Source: Hyphomicrobiales bacterium (GTDB taxonomy: Bacteria; Pseudomonadota; Alphaproteobacteria; Rhizobiales; Rhizobiaceae). Taken from it: a stretch of 64,000 nt of DNA. The first letter of the stretch is position 1. Every line of letters starts with the position of its first letter. A model generated the notes under the pieces. The model was not told where the DNA came from, did not search any database, and saw only the letters and a list, made by a program, of their open reading frames with translations. Positions 57,666 through 64,000 of this stretch are shown here, piece by piece. Location of the stretch: the NCBI GenBank assembly GCA_900471515.1, contig UCFC01000045.1, positions 1-64,000 of the forward strand, given 5' to 3'. The position numbers and the translations under genes were made by a program.

Positions 57666-58991
57666 TCAACTGCCCCCCATGGCGGCTCTCGCCCACATGC
57701 CGCGCTGCGCCTCCGGTATGAGATCGATCCTGTTCAGCTTCATCGTTATCGAGCAGGCCTCTTCATCGCTAAGCTGGGCGGGGTTCGAAACCTTGCGCAT
57801 CTCCTCCAGGGTCACACCCAGACGCTGCACGGCGATCTGCACGATGTCCTCGGCGGTCAGCCTGACGGTCTGAGGCGCCCGCGCCTTCCCGTCCTCATAG
57901 GCCAGGCGCTTGCTTTCCAGATATTGCCACACGCGCTCCTTGACCTGCGGAATGGCCTGTGCCTTCGGCGACTGCATAGCGACAAGATCCTTGCAGCCCT
58001 GCGGATAGTAGCGCGCAACAGCCTCGGCGAGCGCAGCCATCTTCATCTGGACGTCGATCGCCGCGGCATCGCTTGCCCGCGCCAAGGCGGCATTGCCGTA
58101 TTTCGCCACGATCGCAGCCGTCTGTTGGCGCGGATCGACCTTATCTCTTGAGGCAAACAACTGCCGCGCTTCATCCTCGTGATCCATGAAGATCGCATGA
58201 ACAAAGGGATTGATGCCGGCGAGAATCCGCATCTCCTGTTCGAAGCCGTCGGCTTGCGCTTGCTGGGCGGCCGCGCCCGATGCGGCCTTCGCAGCCGCGG
58301 CAGGCCTTTGCCTCTCCGGAACAGGACCGAGCGAGAGCAATGTCCTGCCCCAATCGCCCTGCAGATTCGTCGGCACGGCGCCGACGTTATAGAGTTTCTT
58401 TGCGATCGAGCACATGTCTTCGTCGCTCACGCCATTGGGCGCTGCTAGCGCCTTTCGCAGGTCCTCCGGCGTTATCCCCAGATATTGCGTCATGAGGGCG
58501 TATGCGGCGTCGTCGGACATCAAGGGTACCGGGCTGCGCAATTTCCCGTCGTGATAGGCGTAGGCTTTCGCACGCCGGTCATTGATGCGACCGTTGCGGA
58601 CTTCGACAATGGAATACCAATCAGGCATATTGCCGGTGAAAAAATACTCGCAACCCTCGGGATATTTGTCGGCCACGATCTCGGCAAGCGCGGCCGTCTC
58701 GTTCATGACGGCGATGATGGCGCTGTCGCCCGCGCGCGTGAGGGCGGGAGTGCCATAGGTGGCGATGACCGCCGCAATTGTTTTCCTCTGTTCGGGCGAT
58801 TTCTGACGCGACGATTGCGCATGGACGTACAGTGCGACATCCCTGTGATCCTGATAGATGGCCTGCAGATAAGGGTCCATCAGTCCGGTCAACCGGATGA
58901 CCGTATCCAGAGTATCTTCCTCGGCATCCTGCGCGATTGCGCCGGATGCGAGAAACGAGACGGCAGCCAGCAGCGACAATAATCTTTTCAC
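57666..58991 (-). CDS. Secreted protein with an internal duplication
   Basis: A 441-residue protein. GTG 58991 starts a signal peptide (KRLLSLLAAVSFLASGAIAQ). Two ~180-residue halves are homologous: residues ~30-210 and ~245-430. Matching segments are MDPYLQAIYQDHRDVA with INPFVHAIFMDHEDEA, YGTPALTRAGDSA with YGNAALARASDAA, and KYPEGCEYF with YYPQGCKDL. Each half has two conserved Cys (…EGC…; …DEDMCS / DEEACS). The family is not recognised; the fold is mainly helical. Confidence 0.7.
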   Translation of the reverse strand: MKRLLSLLAAVSFLASGAIAQDAEEDTLDTVIRLTGLMDPYLQAIYQDHRDVALYVHAQSSRQKSPEQRKTIAAVIATYGTPALTRAGDSAIIAVMNETAALAEIVADKYPEGCEYFFTGNMPDWYSIVEVRNGRINDRRAKAYAYHDGKLRSPVPLMSDDAAYALMTQYLGITPEDLRKALAAPNGVSDEDMCSIAKKLYNVGAVPTNLQGDWGRTLLSLGPVPERQRPAAAAKAASGAAAQQAQADGFEQEMRILAGINPFVHAIFMDHEDEARQLFASRDKVDPRQQTAAIVAKYGNAALARASDAAAIDVQMKMAALAEAVARYYPQGCKDLVAMQSPKAQAIPQVKERVWQYLESKRLAYEDGKARAPQTVRLTAEDIVQIAVQRLGVTLEEMRKVSNPAQLSDEEACSITMKLNRIDLIPEAQRGMWARAAMGGS

Positions 58992-59325
58992 GAAACCTAC
59001 CCCCAATATATGGCAACCGCGACAGCAGTCGCAATCCAAACGCTTTTTCTCACGCATACACCCCGAACGATTGCAATTCTTCTAGAGCATTTCCGGCGAA
59101 AACGGAGTCGCCTTCAATGTTCTAGCTTATTGTTTTCCCCGCAATTCCGGACGCAAAACCGGTTCCCACTTTTGCTGGAATTGCTCTAGGTGTGAACTTT
59201 CAGGCTGTCCACGACCGTCAGGATAGACGGTAAAAAAAACCGGAGGAACGCGCGCCCCGCCCCTCATGTGCCGGGCGGCAAACCGGTTGCGCCCGCCCGG
59301 CAGTTGCCGCGGCCCTGTCGGCCCG
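58992..59325. other. Intergenic region containing a full RIME-like element
   Basis: The 334 bases between the duplicated secreted protein and the small coiled-coil gene hold only the 108-bp repeat at 59082-59189; no gene is supported. Confidence 0.6.
59082..59189. repeat. RIME-like rhizobial intergenic element, full length
   Basis: A 108-bp element bounded by inverted ends, CTAGAGCATTTCCGGCGAAA on the left and the complement of CTAGAGCAATTCCAGCAAAA on the right, with two inner palindromes. Size and ends agree with the RIME class described from Rhizobium. The half elements at 3882 and 24595 match its right half. Confidence 0.75.
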
Positions 59326-59520
59326 TCAGCTATCCAGCTTCAGCGCCAGCTGCTGCCCGCCGAACACCTTCAGCACATGTTTGTTGATCGGCCGCATCGC
59401 CTCGATACGGCGCTGTTCTTCCCGCCGGCGCGCCTCGTGGCGCTCGCGGTCTGCGCGCAGCTGCGCGGCAAAGGCCATGGCCTTGTCTGCTGCTCCTGAA
59501 TAACTCGGGCTGGCTGCCAT
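59326..59520 (-). CDS. Small coiled-coil protein under a probable LexA box
   Basis: A 64-residue protein, highly charged and helical in the centre (QLRADRERHEARRREEQRRI), ending PINKHVLKVFGGQQLALKLD. GGAGAG lies six bases before ATG 59520. A LexA-type box at 59555-59569 is 35 bases upstream, so the gene is probably induced by DNA damage. The function is unknown; an ATG at 59532 is possible but lacks a site. Confidence 0.65.
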   Translation of the reverse strand: MAASPSYSGAADKAMAFAAQLRADRERHEARRREEQRRIEAMRPINKHVLKVFGGQQLALKLDS

Positions 59521-59554
59521 CGAACTCTCCATCAGAACATGAGAACGTTTATTT

Positions 59555-59569
59555 GTTCTTATTTTGTTC
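59555..59569 (-). promoter_or_regulatory. LexA (SOS) box, alphaproteobacterial type
   Basis: GTTC-TTATTTT-GTTC, or GAACAAAATAAGAAC on the minus strand, is an exact match to the GAAC-N7-GAAC direct-repeat operator of alphaproteobacterial LexA. It sits in the promoter region of the 64-residue gene. A nearby GAAC-N4-GAAC at 59535-59546 has the wrong spacing. Confidence 0.75.
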
Positions 59570-59687
59570 TCATTTTCAGCGAAGTCAAGAGCGGTCGTTT
59601 CAGGGCAATGCACATTGGGAGATCCGGCGCGAAAAGAACGCTGCCGCCGGCGAAGTGAGGAAGCGCCAAGTCTCTGGCGCGATAAAA

Positions 59688-59765
59688 CTATTCTTTCGTC
59701 TGCAGCCAGATCATGGCGAAAGACATGAGGCCGCACAGCGTGGCGATCAGAAGCAGCTTGTCCAT
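59688..59765 (-). CDS. 25-residue single-pass membrane peptide
   Basis: AGGAGG lies six bases before ATG 59765, and the frame reads MDKLLLIATLCGLMSFAMIW then LQTKE and stop TAG. It is a single membrane helix with one Cys and a short charged end, too short for normal gene calling. The strong ribosome site is the main evidence. The function is unknown; it could be a regulatory or respiratory small subunit. Confidence 0.6.
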   Translation of the reverse strand: MDKLLLIATLCGLMSFAMIWLQTKE

Positions 59766-59844
59766 CGAAATCCTCCTGTTTGCGGCAGAAACGCGGCAGG
59801 AGGATTTTGGTTCGGTTCCGGCATCGTCCGGGCGGCCGTTTCTT

Positions 59845-60048
59845 CTATGCCGGCCGGATCACCGTCATGATGACGATATTGCCGGCCTCGTCGCGGGCGC
59901 TGTCCGTCGTGGCGATCACCTTGCCGTCGAATTCCGCCTCGGCCTCGGCGAAGGCATCCTTCACCAGCCGCAGCGTTTCCAGATAGGCGCTGTTGTCGCG
60001 CCGGGGCATTGCCAGCAACGCCTTGATGCCTGCGCCGTCCTCGGCCAT
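59845..60048 (-). CDS. Small hypothetical protein
   Basis: A 67-residue protein (ALLAMPRRDNSAYLETLRLV, then FDGKVIATTDSARDEAGNIV). AAGGAG precedes ATG 60048 at good spacing. It looks like a compact alpha/beta fold. No family recognised. The 59766-59844 gap upstream of the membrane peptide has no other gene. Confidence 0.55.
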   Translation of the reverse strand: MAEDGAGIKALLAMPRRDNSAYLETLRLVKDAFAEAEAEFDGKVIATTDSARDEAGNIVIMTVIRPA

Positions 60049-60223
60049 GAAGCGGATACTCCTTCGCGCCCGGCCGGAAAATACCGGGATCGTCCGCCGC
60101 TGCCATCGGGCAAAAGCGCCCGCCGGTCAAGGGCGCGAGATCGCCCCGGCAGGCAGGAGCCGCCGCCCGCGCGAGCCCGTCTCGCTTTCTCGCCGGGCCT
60201 CATGTATAAGCCCTCGTCCCGCC

Positions 60224-60253
60224 GGGCCTTGCAGGATCGGGCCTTGCAGGATC
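60224..60253. repeat. Tandem 15-bp repeat upstream of dusA
   Basis: Two exact copies of GGGCCTTGCAGGATC abut, followed by a partial third (GGGCCT), in the 5' region of dusA. Confidence 0.8.
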
Positions 60254-60307
60254 GGGCCTCGGCCACGACATGAGACGACGGGACCGGACGAAAGAAGATT
60301 TGAGATC

Positions 60308-61345
60308 ATGACCACGGCAAAGACGGCAGCGACAGAGGCAAACCAGCGCTATTTCAAGGCGCCGGTCTTTGCGGTCGCGCCGATGATCGACTGGACCGAT
60401 ACCCATTGCCGCTATTTCCACCGCCAGATCAGCCGCAACGCCGTGCTCTATACGGAAATGGTCGTCGCCGACGCCATCATCCACGGCCCGCGCCAGCGCC
60501 TGCTCTCCTTTAACGGCGAGGAACACCCCGTCGCCCTGCAGCTCGGCGGTTCCGATCCGGCCAAGCTTGCCGAGGCCGTGCGCATTGCGCAACCCTACGG
60601 TTACGACGAGATCAACCTCAATGTCGGCTGCCCCTCCGATCGCGTCCAGTCGGGCACCTTCGGCGCCTGCCTGATGCTGACCCCGGACACGGTGGCGGAC
60701 TGCGTGGCCGCCATGAAGAAGGTCGCCACCGTTCCCGTCACCGTCAAATGCCGCATCGGCGTCGACGAGCAGGACCCGGAAACGGCCCTGCCCGCGCTGA
60801 TGGCCCGCGTGCTCGATGCCGGCGCCGACGCGCTCTGGATCCATGCCCGCAAGGCCTGGCTGAAGGGCCTCAGCCCCAAGGAAAACCGCGAGATCCCGCC
60901 GCTCGATTACGAGATCGTCTACCGCATGAAGGCGCGTTTCCCCGATGTCTTCATCGGCATCAACGGCGGCGTGCAGACGCTGAACGAGGCAGAGGCCCAC
61001 CTCGCCCATGTCGATGGCGTCATGCTCGGCCGCGCCGCCTATCAGAATGCGGCGATCCTGGCCGAGGTCGATCACCGCTTCTACGGCGCCCCGGCATCCG
61101 ATCCGGACTGGAACGGGCTGCGCGACCGCATGATGGCCTATGCCGCCGGCCATATCGCCGCCGGCGGCCGCCTGCAGCGTATTGCCCGCCACATGGTCGG
61201 CCTCTTCACCGGCCTGCCGGGCGCGCGCCGCTACCGCCAGATCCTCTCCACCGACGCCGCAAAGCCGAATGCCGGCCCGGACGTGATCGCCGCAGCCTTC
61301 GCCGCCGTCGATTTCTCCGGCGCCGCGCAGGCCGTCAGCGCCTGA
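60308..61345 (+). CDS. dusA: tRNA-dihydrouridine synthase A
   Basis: A 345-residue flavoenzyme that reduces uridine in the D-loop of tRNA using NADPH. FAVAPMIDWTDTHCRYF, the FMN-binding and catalytic INLNVGCPSDRVQSGTFGAC (catalytic Cys121), and IHARKAWLKGLSPKENR are diagnostic of the DusA subfamily, as is NGGVQTLNEAEAHL. Length is normal. ATG 60308 is the family's usual start region. Confidence 0.96.
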   Translation: MTTAKTAATEANQRYFKAPVFAVAPMIDWTDTHCRYFHRQISRNAVLYTEMVVADAIIHGPRQRLLSFNGEEHPVALQLGGSDPAKLAEAVRIAQPYGYDEINLNVGCPSDRVQSGTFGACLMLTPDTVADCVAAMKKVATVPVTVKCRIGVDEQDPETALPALMARVLDAGADALWIHARKAWLKGLSPKENREIPPLDYEIVYRMKARFPDVFIGINGGVQTLNEAEAHLAHVDGVMLGRAAYQNAAILAEVDHRFYGAPASDPDWNGLRDRMMAYAAGHIAAGGRLQRIARHMVGLFTGLPGARRYRQILSTDAAKPNAGPDVIAAAFAAVDFSGAAQAVSA

Positions 61346-61400
61346 GCGATCCTTGCCTGCGCGGCCAAATCCAGCAGCATGTCGGGCCGGCTGCCGGCGC

Positions 61401-61631
61401 TCAGTCGCCGGGGTGCTTGAATTGCTCCAGCCTCATGTGGCGGGCGAGCGCATCGGCCAGAAGCGCGGGCTGCCGTTCCCCGGCCATGATCAGGCGCACG
61501 ACCTCCGTCATGGCGGCGCGTCCGTGCAAGCTGTCGATCGAGGTCTTGTGCGTGGAACACCAGTCGCGCACGGCGGTCGTGGCGATATCGATTTCGTCGT
61601 CTTGTAACGAAAGCAGGTTGATGAGGGACAT
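61401..61631 (-). CDS. Small hypothetical protein
   Basis: A 76-residue protein (MSLINLLSLQDDEIDIATTA; REV-like RAAMTEVVRLIMAGERQPAL) behind a strong GGGAGGA site at ATG 61631. Helical, soluble, with one Cys. The family is not recognised; it resembles short conserved rhizobial proteins of unknown role. Confidence 0.65.
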   Translation of the reverse strand: MSLINLLSLQDDEIDIATTAVRDWCSTHKTSIDSLHGRAAMTEVVRLIMAGERQPALLADALARHMRLEQFKHPGD

Positions 61632-61812
61632 CGTGGTTCCTCCCGTTGCGGCAAGAGCACATATGATCTCCCAAGCGGCCTCCACCATTGTCTTTCGGGA
61701 CCGATGAGGCTGTAATTAGGGCGATTGCCTCGCAATGAAAGGCCGGGCTGCGGAAAGGGAGGCGGGAAGCTGCCTTCGCCGGGGCGATGCGCCACATCAG
61801 ACTGGACTAGAC

Positions 61813-62316
61813 ATGCCGATCAGACACGCCACCCGGAACGATTTCGCCGCGCTGCGCGCCATAGAGCTCGCCTCCTTCGAAACGCTGCGCGCCGCAGGCG
61901 CCGTCAGCGGCGATCCGGCGGCCAGCACGGATGAAGAGCTGCAACGCTATCTCGACCACGCGCTCCTCTACGCCGCCTGCGATGCGGCCGGCGCCCCCGT
62001 CGGTTATGCCGGCGCCTGCGTCGAAGACGGCGCGCTCCATATCGGCGAGATGGACGTGCATCCGCACTGGCAGAAAAAGGGCCTCGGCCGGCGCCTCATG
62101 CTGACGCTGCTGGACGAGGGCCGCCGCAGAAAGCTCGCCGAGGCGACGCTGACGACGGATCGTTTCGCCCCCTTCAACGCGCCTTTCTATGCGTCGCTCG
62201 GCTTCCGCCTCCTCGAAAGGCAGGAATGCGCCCCGCGCCTGCAGGCGATCCTCACGTCCGAGGCGGACAAGGGCCTCGACCCGGAAAGGCGCGTCGCCAT
62301 GGCTCTCGCCCTCTGA
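61813..62316 (+). CDS. GNAT-family N-acetyltransferase
   Basis: A 167-residue acetyltransferase: IRHATRNDFAALRAIELASF, then LHIGEMDVHPHWQKKGLGRR holding the Q/R-x-x-G-x-G acetyl-CoA loop (QKKGLG), and NAPFYASLGF near the end. The substrate is unknown. The 62317-62487 gap has no gene. Confidence 0.9.
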   Translation: MPIRHATRNDFAALRAIELASFETLRAAGAVSGDPAASTDEELQRYLDHALLYAACDAAGAPVGYAGACVEDGALHIGEMDVHPHWQKKGLGRRLMLTLLDEGRRRKLAEATLTTDRFAPFNAPFYASLGFRLLERQECAPRLQAILTSEADKGLDPERRVAMALAL

Positions 62317-62487
62317 CGAAGCGGGCCGGGAGAGCGGCAATGGCGGTTCGCCCGCCCGATCGTCGCCACGACGAACGCCTGCCGCCCTTCACAACCGGGA
62401 GGCGGCGCTCTACTTTCCCTGCCGCGGCCTGAAGCCAGGCTCGCCGGCCGCGCCTGGGGGCGGCCTTTATGGGGGGAGGCAACCAGC

Positions 62488-63330
62488 ATGAAAGATGTCG
62501 TCGCTTTGGTGACAGGCGCAAGCCGCGGTGTCGGCCGCGGCATTGCGCTCGCCCTGCTTGCCGAGGGCGCCACGGTGCATGTGACCGGCAGGACGCGTTC
62601 GGAAGCGCAGGCCGGGCTGGAAGGCGCCAGCCGGGGCTCGCTGGAGGGGCTGGAGCAGGAGGCCGCAGCACTGCCCGGCCGGCTTGTCGTCCACCCCTGC
62701 GACCACAGCGACGATGCCGAGACCGCGCGCGTCGCCGAAGCGGTCAGGGCCGGCAACAGGCTGGACATCCTGGTCAACAATGCCTGGCCGGGCTATGAAA
62801 ACATGGTCGAGGACGGCGATTTCACCTGGCCCCGGCCCTTCTGGGAGCAGCCCGTCTGGCGCTGGGAGGCCATGATGGGCACGGCGCTGCGCGCGGCCTT
62901 CCTGACCTCGCGCGCCCTGGCGCCGGTGATGGTTTCGGCAAGGCGCGGCCTGATCGTCAACATTTCCTTCTGGGCGGCGCAATTTTACGACGGCAACGCG
63001 ATCTACGGCATGGCCAAGGCCGCCGCCGACAAGATGGCCGCCGATTTCGCCCATGACCTGCGCCCGCACGATGTCGCCGCCGTCGCGCTCTATCCCGGCC
63101 TCGTGCGCACCGAAGCCGTCATGCAGAATGCCGGCTATTTCGACCTCTCCAATTCCGAATCGCCCCGCTTCATCGGCCACGTCATCGCCGGCCTCTGGCG
63201 CGATCCGGCGCTGATGTCGAAATCCGGGCAGGTCCTGGTCGCAGCCGAACTCGCCCGCCAGTATGACATTGCCGATGTCAACGGCTACCGGCCCGTTCCC
63301 CTCACCGCGGCGGATTTCGCCAAGGGCTGA
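62488..63330 (+). CDS. Short-chain dehydrogenase/reductase (DHRS1-like)
   Basis: A 280-residue SDR with VTGASRGVGRGIA for cofactor binding, ILVNNAWPG, catalytic Ser in VNISFWAAQ, and Tyr-x3-Lys in AIYGMAKAAAD. An insertion after NNAWPG (MVEDGDFTWPRPFWEQPVWR) matches the DHRS1-like subgroup. GGGGAGG lies just upstream of the start. Confidence 0.88.
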   Translation: MKDVVALVTGASRGVGRGIALALLAEGATVHVTGRTRSEAQAGLEGASRGSLEGLEQEAAALPGRLVVHPCDHSDDAETARVAEAVRAGNRLDILVNNAWPGYENMVEDGDFTWPRPFWEQPVWRWEAMMGTALRAAFLTSRALAPVMVSARRGLIVNISFWAAQFYDGNAIYGMAKAAADKMAADFAHDLRPHDVAAVALYPGLVRTEAVMQNAGYFDLSNSESPRFIGHVIAGLWRDPALMSKSGQVLVAAELARQYDIADVNGYRPVPLTAADFAKG

Positions 63331-63357
63331 CCGCACATGCGGCAGCGTCCCGCCCCC

Positions 63358-63897
63358 TCACGCCGCCACGAGCAGCAGCACATAAGCCACGACCGTCACC
63401 ATCAGCCCGCGAAAGGCGATCGTCACGAAGCGGTATTTGCTGCGCGCGATAAGCGAGAGAATATCGGCATTCTCCACATATTGGTCGAAGAGATAGCGCT
63501 CGTCGCGGCGAACGGCCGCCTCGAAAAACGTCTCGCGATGCTTCGGCCACGCGCCCCAGAACATGGATGTGGACCGGTCGAGCCGGCGCGGCAGCACCAC
63601 GAGAATGGCCGAAAGAATCGAAAACACCGAGGCTGCCGCCAGCAGCCCGGAAAAGAGAATGGCCTGCGGCGTGCCCTGCGCGTAGCGCGCGAAGGTGAAG
63701 ACCGCCCTCACCTCGCTGGAGCTGACAAGAAAGGCGAGCATGAAGGTAAAGATATAGGCGGCCTTCTGGTCCGATATCTTGATCTGGTCGTAGAATACGT
63801 CGTTGATTTTCTTGATATGGTCGAAATACTCCGCCCCGATGTCCTCGCTCGATGGAGAAGCGGAAGGCAGTTCCGCATAACTTTCGAATTCACTCAC
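63358..63897 (-). CDS. Pycsar-effector-type membrane protein (PycTM/DUF5706-like)
   Basis: A 179-residue protein. A soluble N-terminus leads to KISDQKAAYIFTFMLAFLVS, the [AS]-D-x-KA-x-x-I motif that marks the PycTM domain. Further membrane segments are ILFSGLLAAASVFSILSAIL and TIAFRGLMVTVVAYVLLLV, with a helical cytosolic loop between. In Pycsar defence, a cyclase makes cUMP or cCMP on infection and the PycTM protein damages the membrane. The start is a GTG behind AGGGGG. An upstream gene on the same strand ends 49 bases before it, fitting a two-gene operon. The call rests on motif and topology. Confidence 0.65.
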   Translation of the reverse strand: MSEFESYAELPSASPSSEDIGAEYFDHIKKINDVFYDQIKISDQKAAYIFTFMLAFLVSSSEVRAVFTFARYAQGTPQAILFSGLLAAASVFSILSAILVVLPRRLDRSTSMFWGAWPKHRETFFEAAVRRDERYLFDQYVENADILSLIARSKYRFVTIAFRGLMVTVVAYVLLLVAA

Positions 63898-63946
63898 TAA
63901 AATACCCCCTGCTGAAATAGTGTTTCCCCAATATTACACTTGGGCC

Positions 63947-64000
63947 TTAAAGCAAGAACACGTGTGCATCCAGCTTGACTTTTACACTGCGCTTGGCCAA
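63947..64000 (-). CDS. C-terminal end of an upstream gene (partial)
   Basis: The frame entering from the right edge reads LAKRSVKVKLDAHVFLL and stops at TAA (63947-63949). Codon use is plausible but the stretch is only 17 codons. If the Pycsar call is right, this should be the end of the nucleotide cyclase gene. It cannot be decided inside the window. Confidence 0.35.
   Translation of the reverse strand: MAKRSVKVKLDAHVFLL

Noticed and set aside
59535..59546. A second LexA box (GAAC-N4-GAAC)
   Set aside because: The spacing is four rather than seven bases, so it does not fit the alphaproteobacterial consensus.

Overview
The window is high-GC alphaproteobacterial DNA, most likely from a Rhizobiaceae chromosome (Rhizobium/Ensifer/Shinella-like). 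The support is the codon bias, a RIME-like rhizobial intergenic element (59082-59189, with half copies elsewhere), a LexA box of the alphaproteobacterial GTTC-N7-GTTC type, and the family content (LysR/SDR pairs, an HWE kinase, many ABC components). No tRNA, rRNA, CRISPR array or phage integrase was seen.

Layout. 1-24.6 kb is the late end of a podovirus (T7-type) prophage on the + strand: tail tube proteins, internal virion proteins, a tail fibre, two very large virion proteins and small membrane (lysis-type) proteins. Bacterial-type cargo interrupts it at three places: a membrane alpha/beta-hydrolase (6.5-8.2 kb); a VOC protein, a LysR/aldo-keto reductase pair and a nitrilase-fold protein that has lost catalytic residues (10.5-14.9 kb); and a Fic protein behind an exact 24-bp repeat array (22.1-23.8 kb). 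24.6-26.2 kb holds a Phd/PemK-type toxin-antitoxin pair between two ~190-bp direct repeats, the right copy ending in a broken antitoxin. 26.8-51.1 kb is chromosomal: a thioredoxin-fold/flavoprotein/ferredoxin/sulfonate-type ABC operon (27.8-33.3 kb), an HlyD-type membrane pair, LysR/SDR genes, the queCDE operon behind a preQ1-I riboswitch (39.1-40.9 kb), a multi-PAS sensor kinase, an IS66 relic, a SRAP protein and an HWE kinase. 51.3-56.6 kb is a second phage block holding what the first lacks: repressor and Cro-like gene with operators, winged-helix regulator, primase-helicase and endolysin. 56.8-64 kb has secreted proteins, a probable LexA-controlled small gene, a 25-residue membrane peptide, dusA, and at the edge a Pycsar-type membrane effector preceded by the last codons of an upstream gene.

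How it works together. The two phage blocks are complementary and point the same way, so they may be halves of one prophage or two remnants. Defence or conflict genes recur: Fic, PemK/Phd, and a possible Pycsar operon cut by the window edge. The metabolic novelty is the 27.8-33.3 kb operon, which joins an AprAB-like redox pair and a peroxiredoxin-like protein to a sulfonate/nitrate-type importer.

All calls come from reading the sequence. Family names are recognition by motif and have not been checked by database search.
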